Part shown: positions 9,689-19,338 of the stretch, one piece after another
How positions within the stretch are numbered: position 1 is the stretch's first letter
Layout: each line of letters starts with the position of its first letter
Origin: Zygosaccharomyces rouxii
Lineage: Eukaryota; Ascomycota; Saccharomycetes; Saccharomycetales; Saccharomycetaceae
Assembly: GCF_000026365.1 (NCBI RefSeq)
Contig: NC_012993.1
Span: 806,001-870,000 of the forward strand
Direction: 5' to 3'
Length of the DNA stretch: 64,000 nt
Program-made: the position numbers and the translations under genes
The notes under the pieces: generated by a model
Seen by the model: the letters and a program-made list of their open reading frames with translations, nothing else
Database searches by the model: none
What the model was told of the DNA's origin: nothing

Positions 9689-11227
9689 ATGGCGTTGAGA
9701 AAGAAGACTTCAAAGAGAACCTCTACCCGTTTGAGAGAAGGTATAAAGAAGAAGGCAGCCGCTCATAGACGTAAGGAGAGAAAGTTAACCAAGAAAGATC
9801 CAACATGGAAGTCGAAATCCAAGAAGGATCCTGGTATTCCATCTTCTTTCCCCTACAAAGGTAAAATTTTGGAAGAGATTGAACATGCTAAAGTGAAGTC
9901 CCTTGAGGAAAAGGAAATAGCTAAGCAGCAGAAATTAGAAGCTAAAAGAAGAGCCATGGAAGCCGGTGAGATGGATGAAGATATGAATGAAGATGAGGAT
10001 GAAGAGGACCAAAACGGTCTTGCTGCCCTTGTGGAATCAGCTCAGCATGCTGCTGAAGAGTACGAGGATGCCAATGGTGAACCTGATGCTATGGATGAAG
10101 ATGACGACAATCTCGATGTGATTAATTACAATGTTGACTTCTATGGTGATAGTGAAGAAGGTGATAGTGAGTTAGATAAATCCAGGAAAGCATATGATAA
10201 AATTTTTAAGGCAGTGGTGGATGCTTCTGATGTTATTCTTTATGTGTTGGATGCTAGAGATCCCGAAGGTACAAGATCTAGAAAGGTGGAAGAAGCTGTT
10301 TTGCAAAGTCAAGGTAAGAGGTTAATTCTTCTAATAAACAAGGTCGATTTAATTCCACCTTACGTTTTAGAACAATGGTTGAATGTTTTGAGGTCAAGCT
10401 TCCCCACTATTCCTCTAAAGTCCGCACCTGGTGCTACGACAGCTACTTCCTTCAACAAAAAGTTAAGTCAAAGCGTCACCGCCAATGCTTTAATGGAGAG
10501 TTTAAAAAAATATGCTACCAATAACAATTTAAAGAGATCTATTGTTGTAGGTGTCATCGGTTATCCAAATGTGGGTAAATCTTCTGTCATTAATGCTTTG
10601 ATTTCCCGTCGTAACGGTTCGTCTAAGGCATGTCCCGTGGGTAATGAAGCAGGTGTCACTACTTCTTTAAGAGAAATTAAAGTCGACAACCGATTAAAGA
10701 TTTTGGATTCTCCAGGTATTTGCTTCCCTAGTGAAACCAAGAAAAAATCTAAGACTGATCAAGAGGCTGAGCTGGCTCTTCTCAATGCCTTGCCACCCAA
10801 GCACATCGTTGATCCATATCCTGCTGTTTTATTACTTATTAAAAGATTGTCCAAATCTCCTGAAATGACTGAAGATTTCAAGAAACTCTATGAGTTACCA
10901 CCGATCCCAGCCGGTGATGCTGATACATTTACCAAACACTTCCTAATTCACGTCTCACGTAAGAGGGGTAGATTGGGCAAGGGTGGTGTTCCCAACATGG
11001 CTAGTGCAGGTTTATCAGTATTGAACGATTGGAGAGACGGCAAGATCAAGGGATGGACTCTTCCTAAGGCCTCTAAGGATGCTGTAACGCACTCTCTTAA
11101 CGCTGGTCAACAACAGCCTCCTGAGAAGGTCGAACAGGCTACCATGGTCTCAGAGTGGTCAAAGGAATTCGATTTGGATGGGTTATTTGCATCTCTTGAC
11201 AGTGCTATTGACGCTGAAAAGAAATAA
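9689..11227 (+). CDS. NUG1: Nug1, nuclear/nucleolar circularly permuted GTPase
   Basis: 512 residues (S. cerevisiae 520). The lysine/arginine-rich N-terminus (about 1-60) is a nucleolar targeting and RNA-binding region, followed by a coiled acidic stretch (about 95-155). The GTPase motifs come in permuted order, as in the YlqF/YRG family: G4 NKVDLIP (about residue 216), then G1 GYPNVGKSSVIN (about 291), G2-like GVTTS and G3 LDSPGI. Nug1 associates with pre-60S particles and is needed for 60S export. The C-terminal LGKGGVPN and DWRDGKIKGWT blocks are typical of the GNL3 family. The promoter carries RRPE and PAC. Confidence 0.97.
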   Translation: MALRKKTSKRTSTRLREGIKKKAAAHRRKERKLTKKDPTWKSKSKKDPGIPSSFPYKGKILEEIEHAKVKSLEEKEIAKQQKLEAKRRAMEAGEMDEDMNEDEDEEDQNGLAALVESAQHAAEEYEDANGEPDAMDEDDDNLDVINYNVDFYGDSEEGDSELDKSRKAYDKIFKAVVDASDVILYVLDARDPEGTRSRKVEEAVLQSQGKRLILLINKVDLIPPYVLEQWLNVLRSSFPTIPLKSAPGATTATSFNKKLSQSVTANALMESLKKYATNNNLKRSIVVGVIGYPNVGKSSVINALISRRNGSSKACPVGNEAGVTTSLREIKVDNRLKILDSPGICFPSETKKKSKTDQEAELALLNALPPKHIVDPYPAVLLLIKRLSKSPEMTEDFKKLYELPPIPAGDADTFTKHFLIHVSRKRGRLGKGGVPNMASAGLSVLNDWRDGKIKGWTLPKASKDAVTHSLNAGQQQPPEKVEQATMVSEWSKEFDLDGLFASLDSAIDAEKK

Positions 11228-11420
11228 ATATGACTACGGTTTGATAAAAAGGATTTTCACTATATAAAGCAAGTCATCTCCCAACAAGAAAGACTTTGTA
11301 GGATTTGTATATTATTATCAACATGCAGCTACATTCTAAGCTCTATCATTTACGACGCGCGTAGGCTACAAAGGCCTTTGAGCTGCAGAATTCAAACTGA
11401 AAATACTAAACATAAAATTG

Positions 11421-12914
11421 ATGGTTCATAAAGTAAATGATCGGGTACAGATAGATGGCAAATCCTGTACCATTCGATTTGTTGGCGAGATTCATAGGTG
11501 GCCTGGATCAATTACTTATGGTGTAGAATGGGATGATTCCAAACGAGGTAGGAACTCCGGTACGATTGATGATCAAGAGTATTTCAAGACAGCTGTGCCC
11601 AATGCTGGATCATTCTTAAAGGAAACCAAATGGTCCCTTCTATTAGACTCTGGTGTTTCCTTCTATGAAGCCCTACAAGAGAAATATGGCAAACCTAAGA
11701 GGGAGAAGGAAGACATTTACTTGGGAACGAAAAGAGTGGAAAGTTTTGGATTCGAAAAACTGACAGTAGAGGAGCAAGACTTGGGAAAGCTCCAGGGATT
11801 ATGCCTTGATCACTGTAAAATCAGTTGCTTGGAAAGCGGCCGCAATAAAATTTCAAACAACTACTCTAATATTTTCGAGTTGGATCTCTCGTACAATCTT
11901 TTAGCCGATGTCAGAGAAATATGTGAATTTATCAGTCATTTCCGAGACTTGAAATTCTTAGACTTATCCGGGAATTATTTTACCAAGGGATGGCATAGCT
12001 TGGATCAATATTCTTTCCCAGCTGTCACAGTACTCTATTTGTCCAATTGCCGCCTTGATCTAAATCAACTAAGGCAATTATTAAAAATCTTTCCCTCCGT
12101 GGAAATTCTCGATGCCAGCAAGAACTATTTAAAAGATATCGATAGCACTGACGTGGATTTTCCAATTTCAGTTGGGGAACTAATTCTTAGTGGTAACTCC
12201 ATAAGGTACCTCCCACCCAGTTTGTCCCGTTGGAACCTACATACTTTGAACCTCTCTCATAATGCCATCGAAAATATTTCTAATGTTCCAACCACTGATT
12301 TGAAAAACCTAGATTTATCACATAATTTAATAGCCGATTGGAAGACATTAGATCAGTTAAATATTGGTTTTCCAGAGCTTCATTCTCTCAGAGTGAATGG
12401 AAATCTTTTCTTCGAGAATAGAGAAGATCGCTTAGCTCAATTTTATTTGGTAATAGCACGATTCAACCATTTGAATATCTTAAATGGTTCATTACTATCA
12501 AAGAAGGAACGTGAGGAAGCAAGATTGTTTTTCGTTTCTCAAGTATCCCGGGGTTTAGTCCAATACGATAAAAGTTGCGAACTATGGTGCCGATTGTACT
12601 ACCAATATGCTCCAAGATATGAAATCGAAGGCATTGAAGAATCCTGGTTGGGTTCTCAAATATTAAGTCTACGAGTGAAGCAAGAAGAGACACAAACGAT
12701 ATTAAATTTAACAATACTTTCGAGTTATACTGTAAGAAACTTGAAACGCATTATCTGCCAACAATTGAGCATGAACATCTTAAAAATTACATTATCCTAT
12801 TTCATTGCTCCCTCTGTATTAGAGGAAGTCAGTCAAGATTTCACACCTGTCAGTGATTTGAATCTCACTAATGGTGATATTTTATATGTTAAAAGGAAGC
12901 AATCCGAACATTAA
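11421..12914 (+). CDS. PAC2: Pac2, tubulin-folding cofactor E
   Basis: 497 residues from the ATG at 11421 (S. cerevisiae 518). A CAP-Gly domain occupies about residues 5-50 (VGEIHRWPGSITYGVEWDD, then GRNSG), leucine-rich repeats follow at about 110-340 (ELDLSYNLL, FLDLSGNYF, LILSGNSI, LNLSHNAI, LDLSHNLI), and a ubiquitin-like region forms the C-terminus. This is the TBCE architecture. The protein binds alpha-tubulin and works with cofactors C and D in making the tubulin heterodimer. In S. cerevisiae pac2 mutants are benomyl-hypersensitive. Convergent with TMA20 (115 bp between stops). Confidence 0.95.
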   Translation: MVHKVNDRVQIDGKSCTIRFVGEIHRWPGSITYGVEWDDSKRGRNSGTIDDQEYFKTAVPNAGSFLKETKWSLLLDSGVSFYEALQEKYGKPKREKEDIYLGTKRVESFGFEKLTVEEQDLGKLQGLCLDHCKISCLESGRNKISNNYSNIFELDLSYNLLADVREICEFISHFRDLKFLDLSGNYFTKGWHSLDQYSFPAVTVLYLSNCRLDLNQLRQLLKIFPSVEILDASKNYLKDIDSTDVDFPISVGELILSGNSIRYLPPSLSRWNLHTLNLSHNAIENISNVPTTDLKNLDLSHNLIADWKTLDQLNIGFPELHSLRVNGNLFFENREDRLAQFYLVIARFNHLNILNGSLLSKKEREEARLFFVSQVSRGLVQYDKSCELWCRLYYQYAPRYEIEGIEESWLGSQILSLRVKQEETQTILNLTILSSYTVRNLKRIICQQLSMNILKITLSYFIAPSVLEEVSQDFTPVSDLNLTNGDILYVKRKQSEH

Positions 12915-13029
12915 TGACCCTATCAAAAGTCCAACACCACTCAAGCAAAGCCCTATCACTGTTTCTTATTTCTATTATTACTATAAGTACTATTATTACG
13001 AGCCTTTAATTTTTATCTTATCATATCCC

Positions 13030-13640
13030 CTAATCTAAATTAAAATGCCATAGCGGATCGCTCAAATGGTGGATCATTTCCACACCGTGGCCCTTATTAA
13101 TTGATTTAATTTCTTCAGTACTCATCATAAGTTTACCAATAGCCAAAGCGCTTTCCTTATTTTCTGCATTAATGACTACCACAGAGTCCTTTTCATAACC
13201 TGGTGCCTCTGGAAGTGAAGCACCTGGTGAAGTTAGACCTGGACACATGATGTTGGCACCGGATAACACAAATTTGATGGCTCCTCTATCAACCTGAACT
13301 GTAGGATATGCATCTGGAAATTTATGTACAAGTTTCAGCGTGGGAATCAACTCTGCAAATTTTTGGAAGAATAGAATTTCACCATCCACGGAATATAGTT
13401 GGATTTTATCTTCACATTTTATCAATTCCACTTGACTTTTTTTAGGGATCAACTCATCAATAACATCTTCCAACTTGGGGTATTGGCTCACTAATTTACT
13501 CTTAAGACTTCTTTGCACAGAAGATTTAACGTTGGAACGTGAGTGGACATCTTCCTTGGCGAATCTGTAAAATATTTGGTTAGTTTCTATGTTGGATTTC
13601 TACAATACTTTTTCGATTCAAAAACATACTTTCTAAACAT
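13030..13640 (-). CDS. TMA20: Tma20, MCT-1/PUA translation factor (one intron)
   Basis: Spliced coding sequence: complement of 13030-13564 joined to 13630-13640; 546 nt, 181 residues, the same length as S. cerevisiae Tma20. Exon 1 is only 11 nt (ATGTTTAGAAA). The spliced start reads MFRKFAKEDVHSRSNVKSSV, matching MFKKF-KEDVHSRS of the yeast protein. The intron (13565-13629, 65 nt) has donor GTATGT, branch ACTAAC and acceptor ACAG. The C-terminal half is a PUA domain (VDRGAIKFVLSGANIMCPGLTSPG). Tma20 with Tma22 acts on 40S subunits in ribosome recycling and reinitiation. Without the tiny first exon the frame would start at an internal Met at 13518. Confidence 0.96.
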
Positions 13641-14292
13641 GGTTGATTATCAATTGAGGCCTTAGTGTGATACTTCAATCGTTTCTAAGCTAGCCATACA
13701 AAGAATCTTTTCAATATTCGATATGCAGGTGTTCTTTTTTTCCTTTCACCGAAAGTTGGAAGAAAGAGAAAAAAAAAAAAAACAATTTCTAGGGCTTCTC
13801 AGAGAAGAGATAGGGCTTTGTATGCATATATCACGGCGAACGTTATGATAATGACTTGTACAGGTATTTCTGAGGCGTCAGAGCTACCTGACGGCGCCAC
13901 AATTAATTATATTGTATTATATTATATCAAAGGATTTCGCTAGTATATCTAATAGCTTCAGATAGATCCACAAAATCAAGAGCTTTCAATTTTTAGTATT
14001 AGTGGTTTCGCAATTTATACTTGAAGTTCTGCAGTTTAATGCTTTTTGTACAGGGGATGAATATTTTCTCACAAAAGTGGTATAAATTAAGTTCCCTTTT
14101 CTCAACGCTTTCAAAAGTTCAAGTAACTCCTCAGATTCCATGTTTTTACTTGAATTTTAGTATCTTGATGTACTATTTTTTTTTTTTTTTACCAAACCCT
14201 TAAACTTAGAAGGATTCTGTACTGTATAGAAAACCTTCAAATCCCACGTCATTTGAGAAACCGATTTCCTTTTTTCTTTTCATCCAAGTAAT
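13641..14292. other. Intergenic region at a synteny junction
   Basis: About 650 bp between TMA20 and the unrecognised gene at 14293. It has long A and T tracts (A16 near 13769, T15 near 14177), an AT-rich stretch around 13903-13927 and a GTCAGAGCTACCTGAC inverted repeat at 13878-13893. I see no gene and no mobile-element remnant. The order switches here from the YER block to the YPR/YGR block. Confidence 0.6.
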
Positions 14293-15951
14293 ATGACAAA
14301 GCAAACTATTACTCTTGTATCTCACAGTGTTTGTGGGAAAAGAAAAGCCGATGAAGCTGAAATCTCTCCAAGAGTCTCAATTAAGGTAGTTGATGATGAG
14401 ACATGGACTACATTTCATTATTCTAATAATCCTCCCGTTTTTTGGGGGAGCAATAAGAGAAATAATTGGAGATCTATAGTGTCTAGTCCTCTTTTCAAAA
14501 ATTCTACCAGTTCAGCGGTTGACGATGACACAAAACCAACAAAGAGGTTGCACAAAGAGGAAAAAGTAGTGGAAAACCAAATCAAAAACTCTGTGACTGC
14601 TTCCGTTGAAAAGCCTCAGCAGTTTCACCTCAGGGATGGAGGTACTGTATCACCAATAGAACATGGCGCTAAAGACAGCACTATAACCGCTGAAGCCAAT
14701 GAAATTAAAATAATTACAGCTGCAGCTCCTGCTACTACCATTACGGGGTCAGAATCTGAAGAGAAGGTTCATAAAATAAGGTTTTGGTGCAACAAAAGGG
14801 TAGGAGCACCTGAGAAATCTTCCACTTCGCAAGGGGAAGCAAATCGGGAAAGATCTTCCAAAAAACATCAAATAAGAAGATGGCTCAATAAAGAGGGCCC
14901 TGAAACCATTCTTGCTCAACGCATTAAAAAGGCTCGATACGACTTTAGCCTTGCCGCAGCAGAAGCAGCTATGGTGGCTGCGGTACGTAATCGAGCTAAG
15001 AAGGCAGCAAAAGCTGGTGCATTTACAGCTGCCGCCGTAACACGCGTAATTGCTGCAGAAATGTGTCCTCATGCTAGCCACGGAAGCATCGCTGACGCCA
15101 TCAGTGAAGCTTGTAAGGATGTCGCCAAGACTTCTTTAGTCCAAAGAGCTGAAAATGGCGACTATCTAAGACTGCATGGGTTATTTCACTATCATTATAA
15201 GTTTAGAGGGCCAGATTATTACAAAGCTTTAGAACCATGTTGTTATTATACCATGAAATCTGATGGTGAACCTACCATTCATTGCAAAATGGATGAACCG
15301 GTAGAAACTTTTCGTGGTAGCGCTGTTGCTAATGATAGTCCTCTGGTACTTTTCTTAAAGCAAGTAGCTGAAGAAGGTGGAAGAACGTCACAAAATGATA
15401 CTGATACTGATATTGATGAAGATGTTGATTCCCATGTCCAAACTAAACCTCGAAGTGAAATACCAACTGTACCTACAAGGGCCAAAGATGAAATAATGCC
15501 GGCGAAGAAGGGGGAGCAGGATTCAAAACCACCCCACAATAAACAGCAATTGGATAAATCTCCTGTGCTAAGCGGAGAATCAGACGTTTCAACAACTCCC
15601 AAGTTGCAATTAGATGATTTCTTTATTATCAAATCTGGTGATATCGGATCAGACGTTCGTTCACAAGCAGTACCCTTAAAGCCAACTGTAAAGCGTCATA
15701 AAGATGAAGATTGTAGTTATGGTGTTGATAAGACCAGTATGTTGACACCAATAAAACACTTCTTAGAGACCCTTGATCTTCATCCAACAATTGATGAGAA
15801 CGTCAACCCCGATGCAGAAAGAGGGAAGAGCTTACCTCGAACGGTATCGAAATGCATTTGGCATGATAAAACTTTGGAACCTACATCTCAATTCAGGATT
15901 GGTTCACAGTATCTTTCCATAAGAACTAGTTCAGTTGGCATGGTCAGATAA
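14293..15951 (+). CDS. Unrecognised protein, Ala-rich central region
   Basis: 552 residues; I recognise no homologue. The N-terminal part has a GKRKADE motif (possible nuclear signal) and an aromatic patch, NPPVFWGSNKRNNWRS (about 46-61). Two similar short motifs follow: HKIRFWCNKR (about 160) and HQIRRWLNKE (about 192). Residues 217-262 are strongly Ala-rich and probably helical (SLAAAEAAMVAAVRNRAKKA). A Tyr/His/Cys-rich patch follows (HYHYKFRGPDYYKALEPCCYY, about 300-320). The C-terminal 200 residues are low-complexity, acidic and Ser/Lys-rich, ending in a short conserved-looking block (SKCIWHDKTLEPTSQFRIG). No signal peptide or membrane segment is seen. Codon use looks like its neighbours. 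It lies exactly where synteny with the S. cerevisiae order breaks. A broken relative seems to lie at 18773-19174. Confidence 0.8.
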   Translation: MTKQTITLVSHSVCGKRKADEAEISPRVSIKVVDDETWTTFHYSNNPPVFWGSNKRNNWRSIVSSPLFKNSTSSAVDDDTKPTKRLHKEEKVVENQIKNSVTASVEKPQQFHLRDGGTVSPIEHGAKDSTITAEANEIKIITAAAPATTITGSESEEKVHKIRFWCNKRVGAPEKSSTSQGEANRERSSKKHQIRRWLNKEGPETILAQRIKKARYDFSLAAAEAAMVAAVRNRAKKAAKAGAFTAAAVTRVIAAEMCPHASHGSIADAISEACKDVAKTSLVQRAENGDYLRLHGLFHYHYKFRGPDYYKALEPCCYYTMKSDGEPTIHCKMDEPVETFRGSAVANDSPLVLFLKQVAEEGGRTSQNDTDTDIDEDVDSHVQTKPRSEIPTVPTRAKDEIMPAKKGEQDSKPPHNKQQLDKSPVLSGESDVSTTPKLQLDDFFIIKSGDIGSDVRSQAVPLKPTVKRHKDEDCSYGVDKTSMLTPIKHFLETLDLHPTIDENVNPDAERGKSLPRTVSKCIWHDKTLEPTSQFRIGSQYLSIRTSSVGMVR

Positions 15952-16059
15952 AGGCAGCGCGTTCTTATAGGTATTTTAGTTAAGTAAATTATCAAGATCA
16001 AGATTAATTTCTCAGCGTTACTATCCTTGCTTAATTAACAAAAGTAAAAAAAAGCTCCA

Positions 16060-17580
16060 ATGATAACTGATAAGTACGTATTAGAATCATTGGATAAATT
16101 GTCACAACGGGGATCCCCCAGTGAACAATTAGAGTCTTATATTCAAAGTGTTTCTCGATCTATTCAACAGGGCAAATACCGTCGAATCTCATTGCCAATT
16201 AAAACTTTAAAAGAGATTAAGGAAGACTCATTGACAGTTAACTATGTGGCCATACTTTGCTATTACGTACTGACCAATGAATGTCTATTAAAACTACCAC
16301 GAGCTTATGAAGCTGTTCGTTATTTCAAATCTGCCCAAAGCTCACAACGTAACCAATTGCTATATTCCCTACAAACAGCACCTGAACGTCTTTGGAAATC
16401 GTTACCAGGTTTGCCCAAACATCCAATAAGATCTGATTTACTTAGTAGATTAACCCAATGTGAAGACTTTGCCAACCGTTATACAGAGTCCCTTGGTCGT
16501 CTTATGGTGGAATTCCGTGCAGGAGATCAGTTACCGCCAAAAGAAGAGTTACAACGCAGGTTAAATGCATTAAGCCAATTTCTACAATTAGATTCTGTTA
16601 ACATTGTTGAGATTTTACAAGCCACTGAAAAGCTTACAGAGGGAATTGGCAGTGCTACTACTGCCGTCACTAGAAATGTACCACCGGTGAAACCACCAAG
16701 TTTTGTTACTAGGTATTGGCCAGCTGCCTTCTTGGCACTATGTTACGGTCCAACTTCTTTAATGGCATTATGGCAGTCTCGTGAAACTATTAAACGGTTT
16801 GTACAAGAGAATGTTATTGACTTTGTCAGGGGGCTTATTATCAATTGGGTCTACACGCCATTGAGACAGGTTTGGGCTACTGTGCGTCATGATGATGATA
16901 GTAGTATAGCCGTAATGTCACAAGGAACATTATCATCAGAATCATCATCATTAACAAGAATGATAGTTCATTTTATGCAAGAAAATACGAGTCAGCCTTT
17001 GAATGAAGAACAATTAGTATCACAAGTGGAAAAAGGAGATTTAACCCAGTTTTTAAAAATCTATGAAACTCAATTAGAACATCCTGTTCGGAACATTGCA
17101 TCTGGTGCACTAATACGTTCGTTATTAATTCAAATACAGAAGACCAAAGTTGATGGTTCACTCGCGCTTAATGGTATAGATCGCATGTTACAATCTCAAC
17201 AACTCGTCTTTGGTGTAGTTGCACTTTCACCAGCACTGGTAATTATCTATACCTTAACGACTTCTGCATATCGTCTCTGCAAAATCGGTAGATTGTGGTC
17301 ATATGAATCTCAACATAAGGAAATCTTGAGCAGGAGTTTAAACAATGCTGAAAGATTGTTGAATTACGATGGAGTGGAAGCCGAAGAATCTTATTGGAAT
17401 CAAGGTTTATTGGCAATAGAAGTTACGACTGTTTACCAAATGGGATTAACCTTACTCCCTCGTAATATGCGTAAAGAATGGACAAGAGACGTGGCAGAAT
17501 TAACGGACCCTAAATTGAGCCTCCGCAGTAGATTAAACGTGGTCTATAGAATCTATCATACATACAGCAAGTACTTTTAA
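16060..17580 (+). CDS. NCA2: Nca2, mitochondrial protein affecting Atp6/Atp8 mRNA
   Basis: 506 residues, shorter than S. cerevisiae Nca2 (616). Two hydrophobic segments, about 218-237 (YWPAAFLALCYGPTSLMALW) and 384-406 (FGVVALSPALVIIYTLTTSAY), mark the inserted membrane regions of the NCA2 family. The ends of the protein (GLLAIEVTTVYQMGLTLLPRN, WTRDVAELTD) are also typical. In S. cerevisiae NCA2, together with NCA3, affects accumulation of the mitochondrial ATP6/ATP8 transcript; the protein is in the mitochondrial outer membrane. Synteny supports the call: YPR155C lies next to YPR154W (PIN3) in S. cerevisiae and the same pair is adjacent here. Convergent with PIN3. Confidence 0.92.
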   Translation: MITDKYVLESLDKLSQRGSPSEQLESYIQSVSRSIQQGKYRRISLPIKTLKEIKEDSLTVNYVAILCYYVLTNECLLKLPRAYEAVRYFKSAQSSQRNQLLYSLQTAPERLWKSLPGLPKHPIRSDLLSRLTQCEDFANRYTESLGRLMVEFRAGDQLPPKEELQRRLNALSQFLQLDSVNIVEILQATEKLTEGIGSATTAVTRNVPPVKPPSFVTRYWPAAFLALCYGPTSLMALWQSRETIKRFVQENVIDFVRGLIINWVYTPLRQVWATVRHDDDSSIAVMSQGTLSSESSSLTRMIVHFMQENTSQPLNEEQLVSQVEKGDLTQFLKIYETQLEHPVRNIASGALIRSLLIQIQKTKVDGSLALNGIDRMLQSQQLVFGVVALSPALVIIYTLTTSAYRLCKIGRLWSYESQHKEILSRSLNNAERLLNYDGVEAEESYWNQGLLAIEVTTVYQMGLTLLPRNMRKEWTRDVAELTDPKLSLRSRLNVVYRIYHTYSKYF

Positions 17581-17899
17581 TTCTACTTTTTTTTCCAAAA
17601 AATAAAAGTAAAGCATTACTATATCATTTTAGATTCTAACTTAGCCCGTGCGTGACTCTTCTATATTTGCACGGAACACCCCGGCAAACAAAAGCCGTAA
17701 TGAATACTAAAATTAACCGCTCATGAAAATATTCGTATATCATTTTTCCTTATTACACATACTCATTTCTTCTTAGCTTCCTAGATCTTCTCCCTGTGCA
17801 TCAAATGTATAAACGAAATGAAATAAAAACAAAAAATAAAATCAAAACCAAAGAAATGTGATAATCGTTTAATTACTCAATCAATCAATCAACAAAAGA
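17581..17899. other. Convergent NCA2/PIN3 3' region
   Basis: 319 bp between two stop codons. It has A/T-rich 3'-end-like sequence and a short TCAA tetranucleotide repeat just past the PIN3 stop (about 17878-17891). No gene seen. Confidence 0.6.
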
Positions 17900-18376
17900 T
17901 TAGAAGATGGAATTAATCAAATCACTACCCAACGTGGCACCAGCACCGAAGATGGCAGCATTACCCAACTTACTACCAAATTTACCCAAACCGTGATGGC
18001 GCTTGCCCTGTTCTTGCTGGACAACCATAGGTTGTGGCTGTTGTTGCTGTGGTGGTGGTGGTTGGTAGTAGTTAGTAGATGGAGGTGGGTATGGAGATGG
18101 TTGTTGCCACATAGCATTACCACCACTAGGTTGTGAGGCCATGGCCTTTTGATCGTATTGTGGTGGAGGTGGGGCTGCAGGTCTGTCAAATCCACCGCTA
18201 AATGCTGGTTTCACATAGTTGGATGGGAACATACCAACTCTACCGTTGCATCTACCTCTAAACCATTCTGGAGATGGTTTTTCCAAAACTTCAATCTTAT
18301 CACCTGGATGTAATGCTAAGTCACCCTCCTGTTGAGGATCAAATCTGTAAATAGCTTCCACAAATTCACCACCCAT
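17900..18376 (-). CDS. PIN3: Lsb1/Pin3-type SH3 protein, short N-terminus
   Basis: 158 residues. The SH3 domain occupies residues 4-58 (EAIYRFDPQQEGDLALHPGD, PEWFRGRCNGRVGMFPSNYVKP). A Pro/Gln-rich middle follows (YPPPSTNYYQPPPPQQQQQP), then a conserved C-terminus, FGSKLGNAAIFGAGATLGSD. The SH3 and both tail blocks match S. cerevisiae Pin3 (YPR154W) and its duplicate Lsb1 (YGR136W), which bind Las17 and modulate actin assembly and prion formation. Those proteins have about 50 extra residues before the SH3; here an in-frame TAA 9 bp upstream of the ATG excludes an unspliced extension, and I found no upstream exon encoding it. One gene here corresponds to the S. cerevisiae pair. Confidence 0.92.
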   Translation of the reverse strand: MGGEFVEAIYRFDPQQEGDLALHPGDKIEVLEKPSPEWFRGRCNGRVGMFPSNYVKPAFSGGFDRPAAPPPPQYDQKAMASQPSGGNAMWQQPSPYPPPSTNYYQPPPPQQQQPQPMVVQQEQGKRHHGLGKFGSKLGNAAIFGAGATLGSDLINSIF

Positions 18377-18772
18377 GTTATCTTACTTGCAGAATTCTCT
18401 CGAATTAGTTTTCGTTTCTCGGACACCAAAGAAGCAAAGATCAGGTTCAAGAGAGTTACGTTGGTAGTTCCCGTTTGTTTATATACTTTTTTTTATTTTT
18501 AAGCATTCACCCCCCTCCTTTTGGGTGAACGGACTATTTTAATAAATTAAGTGCTCGTGGGATGTGATGTGGCGCTTCTTTCTATCGTGAGCTTTCTAAT
18601 GTGTGGGTTCTGTCATAAAGAACGAGGCGCTGTCGGGTGTAAGGGCGCAAATTATTCGAAAGAAGAATTTTTGACCACGTGAAAGCATCATTGATTATGA
18701 CGTAGTGGAAAGCGGTTCTTCCAGAAGCATTTCCGAGTATGCATAGAAGGAACAAAAAGAAGCTTAATGGAT
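18377..18772. other. PIN3 promoter region
   Basis: Contains a T-rich stretch near 18488 and a CCCCCCTCC...GGGTGAACGG segment at about 18510-18532, with a CACGTG at 18676-18681. No sequence resembling the missing N-terminal 50 residues of the Lsb1/Pin3 family is seen on the minus strand. Confidence 0.5.
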
Positions 18773-19174
18773 TTAGCCACCAAGATCTCCACAGCCGAAT
18801 CCATAGCTGAAGTACAAGCTAGTACCGCTTTCAAGGAAATCTCCAGGGTAGTACGTCTTGGTAACAGGCTTTCCACTGGTTCCAAAGATCTCATAGAATC
18901 GCGGAGAATGAAACTTCGTATGAGCAGCACGGGATGCAACTTCAAACGCACCTCTTGATGCTGTATGTTTAGCCAAAGATATCTTGTGGGCCAAACTGGC
19001 CGCTTCTGTAGCTACTACAAGAGCACGCTCTATGGCCCTGCTCCATTTGAAGATGCGTTGCCTTTAAGCCAGAGGGCTTGATTGACGATCATACCAGGGG
19101 TTTCTAATCCTTTTACCGTGTCTCTTCAAGCTAATTGGGGAAATGCGAAGTAGTCCAAACCGTATTACCGTCAT
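18773..19174 (-). pseudogene. Probable broken paralogue of the unrecognised gene at 14293
   Basis: On the minus strand an ATG at 19174 opens a frame with one in-frame TAA (19064-19066) and then runs on to a TAA at 18773-18775, 133 sense codons in all. The conceptual product resembles residues about 190-250 of the protein encoded at 14293-15951. By eye the order is: a basic K-H-x-x-R-x-x-x-W patch, LA, QRI, K, EAA, then LAKH aligned with RAKK, then GAF followed by A-rich helix. About a third of aligned positions are identical over 32 residues, a low figure in Ala-rich sequence, so homology is an inference. The flanks do not align. It sits in a 960-bp gap between PIN3 and MAY24. It could be a degenerating tandem or dispersed duplicate. 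Confidence 0.45.
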
Positions 19175-19338
19175 TTTCGCGTAGAATACTATGGGATACC
19201 AGAAGAATCTTGATCCTTGTCATGGTTCAATGTGACGTCTTGACCGAGTGTAATGACAAGGCGACGATGGTTGGTTATTGGAATTATGATTGCTGTTTTT
19301 TTATCATCTCTCTTCAATTCATCATTGTAGCACTTTAA

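Noticed and set aside
18767..18958. Plus-strand frame overlapping the proposed relic
   Set aside because: It is the reverse-complement shadow of the minus-strand frame, which shows similarity to the 14293 product.
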